Shown here in pieces: positions 1-9,797 of a stretch of DNA of 64,000 nucleotides (its first letter is position 1; every line of letters starts with the position of its first letter). A program made the translations under genes and the position numbers. The DNA comes from Symbiodinium natans (taxonomy: Eukaryota; Sar; Dinophyceae; Suessiales; Symbiodiniaceae). The stretch is from positions 62,501 to 126,500 of the forward strand of contig CAJNDS010000353.1 in NCBI GenBank assembly GCA_905221605.1, given 5' to 3'. The notes under the pieces are model-generated. The model ran no database searches. It was not told the DNA's origin and worked only from the letters and a program-made list of their open reading frames with translations.

Positions 1-526
1 AACCATCTGCAGCGTGTCTGCAGCGCGTGCTCCCGCAGTCGATTGTGTGGCTGTTCCTGCGGTCCTGCAACTTCCGAATCCTTAGCTCCTTTAGAGTCTT
101 AGACCGTTTGAAAGTTCGAGAGTGGGTCCGCCGACAGGCCGGTGATCGCCGCGTCCTCAGGGGTTTCCGGGCCCGAGCAGAAGGGTTTTTCCCCTTTTCC
201 CGCTTTCATATTTAACAAAGTGTGAATCTCAGTGGTCGTTTGTTGAAAGCATGGCAAGCGCAGCATCGCTCTGATGGTCTTTTTCGCTTGCCCCATGCCA
301 CCGACATGTCTCTGAAGTTGGGCTGTCTGAGTGCCATCTGCGCAGTAACCCCGTGGAGCTTCGGCAAAAAAGCAAAACCGCAAACCCATTGCTAGACGGG
401 TTGCGCAAGCAAAATCAAACGACGCTAAGTCGAAACCCATTTTGCTAGACGGGCATCAAAACACAAACGCTCAGTTGCTCAGAGACAGCGTCGAGTAAAC
501 CCTAAACCGTAAACCCTGAGGGGATG
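1..526. other. No recognised gene; left edge
   Basis: Open frames here are short and match nothing I recognise. A short motif (aaacccat...tagacggg) occurs twice, near 384 and 434, and a few CCCTAAAC telomere-type units lie at about 499-520. Confidence 0.4.
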
Positions 527-528
527 CG

Positions 529-604
529 GATCAAAAAAATGTATTTAGGATCAAGAAAAATTTATTTAGGATCATATGATCAAAAAATAATTCATTTAGG
601 ATCA
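529..604. repeat. ATTTAGGATCA short repeat cluster
   Basis: The motif tatttaggatca occurs at 542 and 563, with a variant at 593, spaced by A-rich stretches and preceded by gatcaaaaaaatg. The reverse complement of the same arrangement appears at about 5168-5210, so this is a dispersed repeat present in both orientations. Confidence 0.7.
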
Positions 605-636
605 AGAAATAATGTATTCTGTTCTTCCGACGGAGA

Positions 637-1108
637 GAGGGAAGGGGAGGGAGGGAGGGAGAAAAGGAGGGAGGGAGGGAAGGAAGGGCGGAAGGACGGA
701 AGGAAGGAAGGAAGGCAGGAAGGAAGGAAGGAAGCAAGGAAGCAAGGAAGCAAGGAAGCAAGGAAGCAAGGAAGCAAGGAAGCAAGGAAGCAAGGAAGCA
801 AGGAAGCAAGGAAGCAAGGCAAGGAAGAAGGGAAGCAAGGAAGCAAGGAAGCAAGGAAGCAAGCAAGGAAGCAAGGAAGAAAAGGAAGCAAGGAAGCAAG
901 GAAGCAAGGAAGCAAGGAAGCAAGGAAGCAAGGAAGCAAGGAAGCAAGGAAGCAAGGAAGCAAGGAAGCAAGGAAGCAAGGAAGCAAGGAAGCAAGGAAG
1001 CAAGGAAGGGAAGCAAGGAGCAAGGAAGCAAGGAAGCAAGGAAGCAAGGAAGCAAGGAAGCAAGGAAGCAAGGAAGCAAGGAAGCAAGGAAGCAAGGAAG
1101 CAAGGAAA
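637..1108. repeat. 8-bp microsatellite AAGGAAGC array
   Basis: A GGGA/GGAAGGAA purine-rich lead-in (637-728) passes into a nearly perfect AAGGAAGC array of about 45 units with a few unit-length slips (near 820-880 and 1008-1022). The long open frames on both strands here are artefacts of the stop-free repeat. Confidence 0.95.
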
Positions 1109-1365
1109 GGACAGGAAAGGATATGTAGGAAAACATAACATAACATCATATGTTAATATATATATATGTATATATTAAAACAAAGTATAACAAAATATTT
1201 AGAGTGGCATAGAGTAGAATAGAACACAATATCGTAGAGTATACCTTTGTATCACAAAAATATATTAAAACCGAAATAGCAAAGCATATATGTACATATA
1301 TATATATATATTTACTGCTATTTGATATAGAATTGATAATACACAATACATATGTCTTGTTTGTT

Positions 1366-1640
1366 TGGCGCCGGGCAAGAAACCCATGATGCGAGCATTG
1401 TGTTTGCAAATGGGGGGGGGGGTCTGCGCCCCCCCTTCAAACCCCCCGCTGTTTCTTAAAGCCGGGCAAGCTTGCTTCCAAGCATACTGTATGAGTATCC
1501 TTTCCAAACCAATGATGCGAGCGTTGTGTTTGCAAATGGGGGGGGGCTGCGCCCCCCCCCAACCCCCCCCCCCCCCCCCCGGCTGTTTTCTTAGTCCGGG
1601 CAAGCCCGCTTCAAAGCACATGAATCCTTCTGATGCGAGA
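1366..1640. repeat. Poly-G/poly-C module, about 2.5 copies
   Basis: A unit containing gatgcgagcattgtgtttgc, then caaat, a run of G, a run of C and a tail like ctgtttcttaaagccgggca is seen at about 1386 and 1511. A third, truncated head (tctgatgcgaga) lies at 1628. Each unit can fold back through its G-run and C-run. Confidence 0.7.
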
Positions 1641-1659
1641 ACTTTTTTGCAATTCAAAC

Positions 1660-1885
1660 ATGAAGACGCAGTAAGATACAATGATATACAAGAATATATT
1701 ACAAAACGATGCAAAATTTAGAATAATACAGAAAAATACAACAATATGCAAGTATGTACAAGAATATGCAGCAATATACACGTAAAAAAAAGAATAACTT
1801 ACAATAATTTTCAGTAATTGACAATAATATTCAATAATAGACAACAATATACAATAATATACAAAAAATATACAAAAATATCACG
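1660..1885. repeat. AT-rich acaatatac-type degenerate repeat
   Basis: Degenerate tandem variants of acaatatacaa fill this interval. The same family recurs at about 4350-4800. No gene is supported. Confidence 0.7.
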
Positions 1886-1992
1886 AAAGCTAGCTCCTTG
1901 GGAGCTTGCGGGAGTTCTTGTTTACCAGTTTGTTCTTGGGCCAAACAGCACTCAGGGGCCTTAATCTCCGATATATCGGAGGTTTAAGGTGC

Positions 1993-2031
1993 CATGGGGG
2001 GGGGGGGTGGGGGGGGCCCCCCCCCCCCTTT
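1993..2031. repeat. Poly-G followed by poly-C tract
   Basis: A long G run is followed at once by a long C run, a sequence able to form a G:C hairpin. Similar tracts recur at 2996-3212, 3311-3429 and 4007-4127, around the duplicated exon described below. Confidence 0.8.
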
Positions 2032-2080
2032 GGGGTTGACCATACAAGAAATCCTTGGAGGCTGGCGGACCTTAGGGGGT

Positions 2081-2436
2081 GTTTGGAGACCTGGTCCTGA
2101 TGCGAAGTTGCCTTCCAAGACTGCTGACTCAAGTAGCATACATGCCACTCCAAGTACTCAACATTGTTCCGAAGACGCTGCGCTTCATTGGTCAACATAT
2201 CTCTAGCATGACACTGGACCTCCCTGCGAGCTCTCCGAAGCCTCCTTTTGGCACAGGGCATCTCTCCATCCATGGTCGTGAACTATTTGTGCTCTGCGTG
2301 GGCTACGCAACCTATGCCTGCCATGCCCGCCTTGAGCTTGAAGCATGCGGCAGAGGATATACAATTGCACGAGCCCGAAATCAACACCCCTTGCAAGTGC
2401 AAAGCTTGGCCAGCATGAAGCAAAGGTAGCGCTTAA
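2081..2436 (-). pseudogene. Partial duplicate of the 3.46-3.87 kb coiled-coil ORF
   Basis: This stretch is nearly identical to 3681-4006 at an offset of 1600 bp, apart from about 33 extra bases near 2297-2330. It encodes on the minus strand the same first ~63 residues as the other copy (start MDGEMPCAKRRLRRARREV). It loses the shared frame at 2081, where the sequence turns into unrelated DNA leading to a poly-G/C tract. I read it as a truncated copy, although it could be an alternative exon. Confidence 0.65.
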
Positions 2437-2494
2437 CACCCCCCGCGTTGCGAACACGGAGTGCGAGCAAGGACCACAAGCGCCGACCTATCTC

Positions 2495-2989
2495 CTATCC
2501 GGGCCAATCATGCTTTGCTAACAGCTCGACATGCGTCGCAGGAAGCCACGCACACATCTCGTGCCCAAGCTCAACCAATACGTAGTCTGGTCTGCAGTTC
2601 CAGCCGCATATCCTGCGGACTCTTCCCTCGCAGCCCTTGTCGACACGAACTGATCTTCGAAATGAGGACGTTGGCAACTCAGCGAGGGTTTTGCCACTTG
2701 CACAAGCTTCAACCACCGCAGAGCGTGTGACCGATACGAGGTCGTCGTACTCAAAGTGCCACTCGCTTGCAGGGCAGGGCTCCCGCGTTCCTGGCACGAC
2801 CAACCATCCGAAAACACGCTGTAGATTGCTGATATCTGCATCGAAGAACTGCGTCTTTCCGAATCGAACATGACACGGAAACGAAGCTTCAAGCTCAGCG
2901 GCGCCACTCTCCACTTGCAAGGTCCCATCGTCCAGAAGGGAAAGGATAGTGCGCGCCACTGCGGCCTGCGGGAAAGGGAACAAGAAGCA
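2495..2989 (-). CDS. Unrecognised coding-like segment (exon or fragment)
   Basis: An open minus-strand frame of about 165 codons, ending in a stop at 2495, has normal amino-acid composition. It includes the peptides SLLDDGTLQVESGAAELEAS, ADISNLQRVFGWLVVPGT and CGWNCRPDYVLVELGHEM. Upstream (3000-3150) the frame runs into G/C homopolymer and is not credible. I recognise no family. It lies between the two copies of the coiled-coil exon on the same strand and may belong to the same gene. Confidence 0.35.
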   Translation of the reverse strand, partial: CFLFPFPQAAVARTILSLLDDGTLQVESGAAELEASFPCHVRFGKTQFFDADISNLQRVFGWLVVPGTREPCPASEWHFEYDDLVSVTRSAVVEACASGKTLAELPTSSFRRSVRVDKGCEGRVRRICGWNCRPDYVLVELGHEMCAWLPATHVELLAKHDWPG

Positions 2990-2995
2990 CAGCCC

Positions 2996-3212
2996 CCCAC
3001 CCCCCCCCCCCCCACCCCCCCCCCCCCCCCCACACCCCCCCCCCCCAACAACCCCCCCCCCCGCCACCCCCCCCCCCCCCCCCCTCCCCCCCCCCCCCAC
3101 CCTCCCCCCCCCCACCCTAACACCACCCCCCAACCTCTCTGGTTCAATGGCCCCCCCCACCCATCCCCACCTTCTTGTTCAAGGGGGTGGGGGGGGCCAC
3201 CCCCCCCCCTTG
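2996..3212. repeat. Long poly-C / poly-G tracts
   Basis: Long C runs interrupted by single A or T bases (2996-3118) are followed by a short G-run/C-run pair (3185-3212). ORFs made only of Pro or Gly here are spurious. Confidence 0.85.
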
Positions 3213-3310
3213 GTCAATAACAGTGTTCTTAATAGGGTTTCACTTGATTTTGATTAACGTTTTAATAGGACTTCTTTTGATTGTAATCGGGTTTTTGTTT
3301 GGAATTGAGC

Positions 3311-3429
3311 ATGGGGGGGGGGGGGGGCCCCCCCCCCACCCTTCTTGTAGGGAGGGGGGGGGGGGGGGGGGGAGAGGGGAGGGGGGGTTTGTTGGGTGAA
3401 GGGGGGGGGGGGGGGGAGGGGGGGGGGGT
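3311..3429. repeat. Long poly-G tracts
   Basis: A G-run/C-run pair (3311-3340) is followed by interrupted G runs up to the 3' end of the neighbouring minus-strand ORF. Confidence 0.85.
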
Positions 3430-3456
3430 TACCTTGAATATCCGCAGGCCTCTTTT

Positions 3457-3873
3457 TTACACACTCTCAGGGAAAGCAATCCGCATCCATGGCAAAAGAT
3501 CCTTGTCGAAGTCCGCCGAACCCTCTGTGTCAACATTCTGCACCGAAACGCATCCGATCTCAGTTTCTGCCACAAGCTGTCGAAGCCGGTCAACGCCATC
3601 GGACAATATCTCCAGTCTTACCGCCGTGATGCCCGCATAGATGTCACTCAGCTCAGTCGGGTCGCCAAGGCTCTTAACCTGTTTGGAGACCTGGTCCTGA
3701 TGCGAAGTTGCCTTCCAAGACTGCTGACTCAAGTAGCATACATGCCACTCCAAGTACTCAACATTGTTCCGAAGACGCTGCGCTTCATTGGTCAACATAT
3801 CTCTAGCATGACACTGGACCTCCCTGCGAGCTCTCCGAAGCCTCCTTTTGGCACAGGGCATCTCTCCATCCAT
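3457..3873 (-). CDS. Unknown 138-residue basic/coiled-coil protein
   Basis: The minus-strand ORF starts at an ATG preceded by an in-frame TAG, so this ATG is the first available. The N-terminus is strongly basic (CAKRRLRRARREV), followed by amphipathic, leucine-spaced helices such as TNEAQRLRNNVEYLEWHV and AVRLEILSDGVDRLRQLV, consistent with a coiled coil. I recognise no family. The first part is duplicated at 2081-2436. G/C homopolymer tracts lie on both sides (3311-3429 and 4007-4127), so further exons beyond them are possible. Confidence 0.45.
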   Translation of the reverse strand: MDGEMPCAKRRLRRARREVQCHARDMLTNEAQRLRNNVEYLEWHVCYLSQQSWKATSHQDQVSKQVKSLGDPTELSDIYAGITAVRLEILSDGVDRLRQLVAETEIGCVSVQNVDTEGSADFDKDLLPWMRIAFPESV

Positions 3874-4006
3874 GGTCGTGAACTATTTGTGCTCTGGCCT
3901 TGAGCTTGAAGCATGCGGCAGAGGATATACAATTGCACGAGCCCGAAATCAACACCCCTTGCAAGTGCAAAGCTTGGCCAGCATGAAGCAAAGGTAGCGC
4001 TTAACA
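3681..4006. repeat. Direct duplicate of 2081-2436
   Basis: Second copy of the ~0.33-kb duplicated segment, containing the start codon and 5' coding part of the 3457-3873 ORF. It ends abruptly at a poly-G tract, just as the first copy ends at a C run. Confidence 0.9.
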
Positions 4007-4127
4007 GGGGGGGGGGGGGTCATGTTCCCGATATGGTAGGGGGGGGGGTCCCCCCCCCCCCCCCCCCCCCCCCCCCCTTAAGGGGTTCCCCCCCCCCCCC
4101 TTAGGGGTCCCCCCCCCCCCCCCCCTC
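4007..4127. repeat. Poly-G and poly-C tracts
   Basis: Alternating G and C homopolymer runs with the short linkers catgttcccgatatggta and ttaaggggttcc; no coding potential. Confidence 0.85.
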
Positions 4128-4156
4128 CCCTTTGGTCAGCATTGTTACCCATCATT

Positions 4157-4340
4157 TCAGGGCTTGTCTACATGTCTGGATTTGTTCTGTACTGCGTGTT
4201 CTGCCAGCTCGGCTTGACAGAGTTGGCTGATGCACAACTTATCATGCACCTCGAACGCCCGAACCCTCTCGTCCGTACAGCTTCCACGACTGAACAATGG
4301 GGTCTTCACACCTGCGCCCTAGCTTTCGTTCGCCCTGCTC
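4157..4340 (-). CDS. Coding-like exon fragment, unknown product
   Basis: The minus strand is open for about 60 codons to a TGA at 4157-4159, with peptides such as FSRGSCTDERVRAFEVHD and LCQAELAEHAVQNKSRHV. Composition looks coding but the segment is short and unrecognised. It could be an upstream exon of the 3457-3873 gene. Confidence 0.25.
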
Positions 4341-4349
4341 TCAAGTACA

Positions 4350-4800
4350 AAAATATACAAAAATATACACCCATATATACAATATTTTTCAAAAATATAC
4401 AAAAGATGTACAGCAAGACATACAACAATATAAAATAGTGTACAAAAGATTACAATAATATACAATAGTAGATATACAATAGTAGACAATAATATACAAG
4501 AATATACAATAATATACTATAATACAGAGTAATCTGCAATAATATACAAAGAAAATTCAAGAATATACAATAATATACAGTAACCTACAAAAAAAGAGAA
4601 CAATTAATATACAATAATTTGAAAAATATGCAATAACATTCAATAATATGCAAGAATATGCAATATCACACAAAAACATAAGAAAACACAAGACAATACA
4701 ATAATACTCAACAATATATACAACAACGTACAATAACATGCAAGAATCTACAATGTCATACAATATTATACAAGAATTTCCACAATACTATGCCAGAATA
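4350..4800. repeat. AT-rich aatatacaa-type degenerate repeat
   Basis: Degenerate tandem units of acaataatatacaa fill the interval, the same family as at 1660-1885. No gene seen. Confidence 0.8.
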
Positions 4801-4862
4801 TACATGCTTCAGAGTATACGCATTTTTGAAACTTCTAATGCCAAGATGCCAGCATTGATTTG

Positions 4863-5085
4863 CAGCCTCTGCAAACTCAGAAATGCTGCTATTTACAGTA
4901 TTTCCAGCCTCTGAAATCGCAGAAATGCTGCTATTTTCCGTATTTGCAGCCTCTGGAAACTCAGAAATGCTGCAGTGTACAGTATTTCCAGCCTCTGAAA
5001 GCGCAGAACTGCTGCTACAAACAATATCTGCAGCCTCTCTGGAAACTCTGAAATGCGCAAAAATGCTGTGTTTTTTCGGTATTTA
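4863..5085. repeat. 42-bp minisatellite, five units
   Basis: The motif cagcctctg recurs at 4863, 4905, 4947, 4989 and 5031, exactly 42 bp apart, with internal cagaaatgctgctat variants. A weaker sixth unit follows to about 5130. Because 42 is a multiple of 3, the plus frame reads a 14-residue repeat (LQPLETQKCCYLQY type) and the minus strand is also open. Codon phase is kept but there is no other sign of a gene. Confidence 0.85.
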
Positions 5086-5167
5086 GAGCTTGCGAACGGC
5101 CAGAACTGCTGCATTTCTGAGCGTTTACAGCCTCCGTTCCGCTTGCAAGAAGCCTTCGAAGCCTTCA

Positions 5168-5210
5168 GTAAATTATTTTTTGATCCCAAATACATTTTTT
5201 TGATCCCCTA
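5168..5210. repeat. Inverted copy of the 529-604 repeat
   Basis: The tracts attattttttgatccc and atttttttgatcccc are the reverse complement of the gatcaaaaaaatg / gatcaaaaaataat motifs at 529-604. Confidence 0.6.
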
Positions 5211-5362
5211 CCCAACCCTGAGCCCTGAACCTTCAACTTCCCAAAAAGAACCCCAAAAAGCCCAGGGCTTCGAGGCGGCAGTGCAGTGCAGGAGCCCCTG
5301 GTCTCCTACGGCATCCACAACGCGGCCTTCCCAGTTTCAGTCTCTGTGCATCTCTGTGCATC

Positions 5363-5399
<37 letters not shown>
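5363..5399. repeat. (TG)n microsatellite
   Basis: About 16 perfect TG dinucleotides. Confidence 0.95.
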
Positions 5400-5400
<1 letters not shown>

Positions 5401-5647
5401 TCTTATTTTTTTTGGAGGGAAGGTTTCTTAGGTTTAACGAGTTGGGGGTGCAGGGCGGGCTCATGTATGCGTTTTTGTGAGTAGGAATTTGTGGTCTGTA
5501 GTATGGTTGCTCCGGTTGCCATCAAGATTCCGAAGTGGGTTCCGTGCTCCGGTTCCGGAGCACGGGTTCCGGAGCAGCTTTGGAGCAGGTTGCGGGCGCG
5601 TTCCGGAGCGTGGGTTCCGGACTAGGTTTTTTGACATGACAAGCCCT

Positions 5648-6225
5648 CAGCCTGTAAGTCACGCCTGTGTTTTTCGTGAGTTCCCATGGCAAGGCCCCAG
5701 CCTGTATGTCACGCCCTGTGTTTATCGTGAGTTCCCATGGCAAGGCCCCAGCCTGCATGTCACGCTGTCTTTCGTGAGGAAACATGGCGAGTCCCCAGCC
5801 TGTCTGTCACGCCCTGTGTTTATCGTGAGTTCACATGGCAAGGCCCCAGCCTGTATATCACGCCCTGTGTCTTGCGTGAGTTCACACGGCAAGGCCCCAG
5901 CCTGTATGTCACGCCCTGTGTTTGTCACGAGTTCACATGGCAAGACTGCAGCCGGTATGTCACGCCCTGTGTTCTTCGCGAGTTCACATGGCAAGGCCCC
6001 GCACGGCCTGTATGTCACGCCCTGTGTTTTTCGTGAGTGCACATGGCCAGGCCCCAGTTTGTGAGTGACTGTCATGCCCTGTAGTTGTCGTGAGTTCATA
6101 CGGCAAGGTCCCAAGCCTGTATGTCACGCAATGTGTTTGTCGTGAGTTCACATTGGCAAGGCCCCAGCCTGTATTCTGTATGTCACGCCTTGTCTTGTGT
6201 CGCGGTTCACATGGCAAGGCCCCAT
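5648..6225. repeat. 52-bp minisatellite, about 11 units
   Basis: The unit begins cagcctgtatgtcacgccct and continues through gtgtttatcgtgagttcaca to tggcaaggcccc. It is repeated about eleven times, with insertions near 6005 and 6160. The period is not a multiple of three, so overlapping open frames in every phase are spurious. Confidence 0.9.
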
Positions 6226-6465
6226 GCGCATCAAGAACCCATTATGAAAGCAATCCGAAAGAGTGCGCGCTCAAGGAGTCAGCGCACGCCTGTTACAACC
6301 TCTAGCTGCTGTTGGATTCGGAGCGCGCGCTTGCCTTTGCGCGTTCTGCTGCTGGGGCGGCGAGGGAGGGGGTTTAGGGCTTGGGGAAGTTGTGGGCTAC
6401 TAGGGTCTGTGTTCCATCCATTCTAAATTCGCACCCCGAAGATTGACACGGGGCAGAGAATTCTC

Positions 6466-9400
6466 GTGGCTGAGGATTACACAGTCACCTCAGCAGAGCA
6501 GCGCATTCGTCAGCCAGGGTCTTGGGCTGTTGTTGAGATCTTTCGCGACATTCCAGAAGCAGTGCCATCAGTTGAGCCCCCCCAAGCTGGCCCAAGGCTG
6601 GCAAAGCCCCCGAGCCAAAATGATACGCGGCGCAATGCAGATGGATCAAGCTTGCTGGGTGCCGCAGAGGTGGCAGAACCCCTACGTGTGCTTCCGGTCT
6701 TCCGTTGCTTGCAAGCTTAGACCCAGCATGAGCACATCTTAGTGCTTCAAGGACACTCTGCTGCAGAAACGGTGGCTGTTTGTCAACGTCGGGGCCTTCT
6801 TAGTCTTGAGCGGTCGTGCTGGGCAGTATGTTTGGCAGTTGCTTGGCCAAATGTCCCGAGTCAGGTTTGGCGGAACATTGCAGAGACACCGGTGGAGAGT
6901 TTCCCCTTGGCTGCGTGCGACGCGCAGTCCACAGCTGCGGGCCCAGTTCTCGCGAGCTGAAGATATGCACAAGGATGCCCAAGTTTACATGAAAGTTCTC
7001 GCTTGCGCCAGCATGCTTCGTTCAGAGCCACATTCGTTTCGCCACACGCTGTGGTGAGTGTAGCGTAGCAGAGGCGCTTGACGACTTGATCGTCTTTGAG
7101 ATCAGATACGCAGATCGCACAGGTCGTGCCCTCATGCGCTACAGTTACTATACGAATACTTTGTTGGGCCAGGTTGACTTTTCCGTGACGAAGTAGTCCG
7201 AGCGTGTATGGGCACTGGAGCGCAACCCTGCAGGTGAGAACTACTTCGCGAGATACTCCAAGCAGCAACGCTGGTTCTACTTCCCAAGGACGCCACCGGG
7301 GCTGCGTAGTCTCTGCGTAGTTGTGTGCGCGCACATTAAGCCCTGGAGACCTTTTGAAGGTGCTTTGAGGGTGGCCTTGATGGGATTTCAGCCCCGGTTC
7401 TTGCTTCCTCTGGCCTTCTGCAGGATCTTGACATGTGCGACAAATCCCGCATACGAGAATCAGCGAGCGGCCCCTGTATCCACTAAGATCCACTCACAGC
7501 AAAGCGGCCCTGAACTCCACAACCTGGAAGCCTCACCTCAGCCTTCCCAGGATGGAGAAGGACGAGGTAATGCTGCTCAAGTGCTGGGACTCCCGAGGCC
7601 ATTTGTCTAAGTCTATGGGCGTGTGGCAAAGCTGGCAAAAAGAAGCTTAAACCCAAAATCATCGACTCCTTGAACGGGCTTCAGATCCATGAGCTGTCTT
7701 GCAGTTCAATGGCGACTGGGGTGTTGACGGGGTTGGGTTTATAGGTATGAAGAGTAACGCCTTCTGCCCTGAGTGTTTCCCACTTCAGCCGAAGCACAGA
7801 TTCGAGTTGCCATTGCTGAACTTTGTACATGTCTGCCAACCGATCACTGTAGGGCCCTGGCATCCAGCAAATAGTTCGGATTTAGCTGCTCCTGTGTGCT
7901 CTGCACTACAGTCACTACATGGTACCGGAGCTCGCGGAGCGGTGACGGACTCTTCCATTAGATCGCCGAGGCTGACGGGCTAGGCCGAGAGCTCGCCGCC
8001 TCATCGCCAGGTCAAGGCGCGCCTGAGCGTGTAGCCGCCAATAGCCTCCACATGGCGATGGAACAGTGAAGAAGTCATGACAGCAATGGGTGAAGGTTCA
8101 GGACGTCTGCCTCCTTGGGGTCCATTGTGGAGTTTGTCAAACGAAAGAATGGCAAGGGTGATGAAACTCAAAGGACCTCACCACACCGTTGCCAGAAGGT
8201 GTCAAACAGATCGAGACTATCTTGACGAGATAGAAAGTTATCCAGATCCTGGAATGGATGTGTCGGACAAGGATCAGCCAGAGCGAGGGACACACCCACA
8301 CGAACTTAGATGTCCAAGATCTTCGGCGTGTGGGTGGCAGACCTGAAGACCGAATGGGGCTGGAAGAAGCAAGAGAAGATCCAGAATGACGAGTTTGGAG
8401 AGGTATGCTTCGACGCCAGTACTTCAGAGAGTATCAAGTATGATTCAGTGTGATGTACAAGTCGGTTCTCAAGGTTGCGAGATGCAGGCCCCACTTGCCG
8501 AAATTGGCATTGATCACTCACCGTTGTGTGAATGGCCTCGCTCTTCGACCCCTGGGGTTCTACCTGCCCTTTGCGGACAAAGAGTGAAATGAGTCCTAAG
8601 GCTAGCCTATGGCTGTGGCGGATGTGCAGGGCTGGTTTTTATGTGGTGGACGATGTTGCCCAAGGTACGAACAGAAGACTTTCGCTTTGGCACATGCAAA
8701 CCGATGAAAGTCGGATGAATGCGAGCTTACCACATAGGTGATGATCAAGCCACCTGTTGACTTCCTGCCAGCATCTGAAAGTGACATCCAAATGCCATCA
8801 GCCAAAAGGGTCGGCAGGTTCACCTGCTGTAATCTGCTGTATGTGTTCTCGAGTCGGTCGCCTGGAGCTCTAGTTCAATGCACAAGCTGCCTCGCAGACA
8901 GGCCATGCTTCTTTTCCAACCCACAGCAAGGATCCAACGGCAACCTTGGAAGAGCCATCGCATGAAGCTGGTGATCAAAGCCGCTTTGGGCTCGAAGGTT
9001 TTGGCGATGGACGATGGGCTGGCTGAATCGGAATGAGTAAGAGCACTACTTGTGTGTGTGTGGCCTGGAACGACGATGGCCGAAAGATGATCAGTCACTT
9101 TTGGCCTCAGATGCGAGAGATTGCATGACCTTGTTTGTATCCAGGAGGTCATTGCTGAGCCTTGTACATGTGCCAACCGATTTGCTCACTGTCCAGGGCC
9201 CTTGCGTGCAGGAAAAATCGTGAAGATTTCCCTCCTCCGGTATGCTCTGCATGCCAATGTAGGGTTTCCATCTCAACGTTCGGATGCACATAGTTCGCAG
9301 GGAGGGTCAATCGAGTCAGCATGTCAGCTCGGGTTTTCAGTTGGGGGCTCAGGTAGATGTCCGAAGCACCGGAGCTGCCTGAGGCAGGGACTTCAAGCCG

Positions 9401-9797
9401 AAAGGCGCGGAGGGCGGGGAGGTGCCGGCCACTTTCTCCCTGCACGGCTCCTTCGAAGAGGTGGCGCCTCGGTCCAGAAGTTTCCAGAGATGCAAGCGTA
9501 GCATCTTGTACACTTTGGGGTCATGATATCCAGTGTTATGGCATGTTCGACTATGTAACATCAGAAGGATATGACGAAGCAGGATGATTCGGCAATATCC
9601 TAAAGCGGTCTCTGACGCTCCCCGAGGCGAGCTTGCATGATGCCAAAGACCGCGAGAGCATCGAGGTGCCTCTCAGCTGCCCCATGTCAGAAGGGCTTCT
9701 GGATAGGCCCCTCTTGTCGTCCTCTTTTTCATCCTTCTTCATCCTTCTTCACGTCTCTCCTCAGCCTCAGGTGCGCTTGGTAGCCTTCTTCGAGTGA
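6466..9797 (+). CDS. AsaB/CmcJ-like hydroxylase/desaturase-family oxidoreductase, multi-exon, 5' end not found
   Basis: Family peptides appear in order on the plus strand in separate exons: VAEDYTVTSAEQRIRQ (about 6466-6513); LLQKRWLFVN (6743-6787); VWRNIAETPVESFPLAACDA (6865 to ~6945); DDLIVFEIRYADRTG (~7074-7122); ENYFARYSKQQRWFYFPR (7234-7288); MEKDEVMLLKCWDSRG (7551 to ~7583); EVPATFSLHGSFEE (~9384-9460); LTLPEASLHDAKD (9606-9665, which ends in the codons for RESIE); then VRLVAFFE and TGA (9771-9797). The same order of motifs, including the terminal ESIEVR and FFE signature, is known from fungal AsaB/CmcJ-like proteins of secondary metabolism. Introns 6788-6864, 7123-7233 and 9666-9770 are GT-AG, 7289-7550 appears GA-AG and the 1.8-kb intron GC-AG. 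Joins at ~6945/7074 and ~9460/9606 are approximate and the N-terminal exons were not located. The usual VHxDYT histidine is replaced by VAEDYT, so activity is uncertain. Confidence 0.75.
8308..9128 (+). other. Coding-like peptides inside the long intron of the AsaB-like gene
   Basis: Four short plus-strand stretches look protein-coding but do not fit the AsaB-like family: SKIFGVWVADLKTEWGWKK (8308-8400), a stretch ending NGLALRPLGFYLPFADKE (~8453-8590), MKLVIKAALGSKVLAMDDG (8963-9036) and NDDGRKMISHFWPQMREIA (~9060-9127). They may be exons of a nested gene, a decayed insertion, or an inserted domain. No splice model could be fixed. Confidence 0.25.

Noticed and set aside
524-1178. Long open frames on both strands through the AAGGAAGC array
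   Set aside because: They exist only because the 8-bp unit contains no stop codon; no start or composition evidence.
2495-3220. Pro-rich and Gly-rich proteins over homopolymers
   Set aside because: Translation of C and G runs; only the part left of 2990 looks coding.
6612-6627. GAGCCAAAATG...TACG, resembling the reverse complement of a dinoflagellate spliced-leader relict
   Set aside because: Eleven bases match what I recall of the leader, but it lies on the minus strand with no gene start nearby, so chance is a fair explanation.
6861-7493. 210-codon minus-strand ORF
   Set aside because: It lies over the plus-strand exons of the AsaB-like gene, whose conserved peptides give better support.
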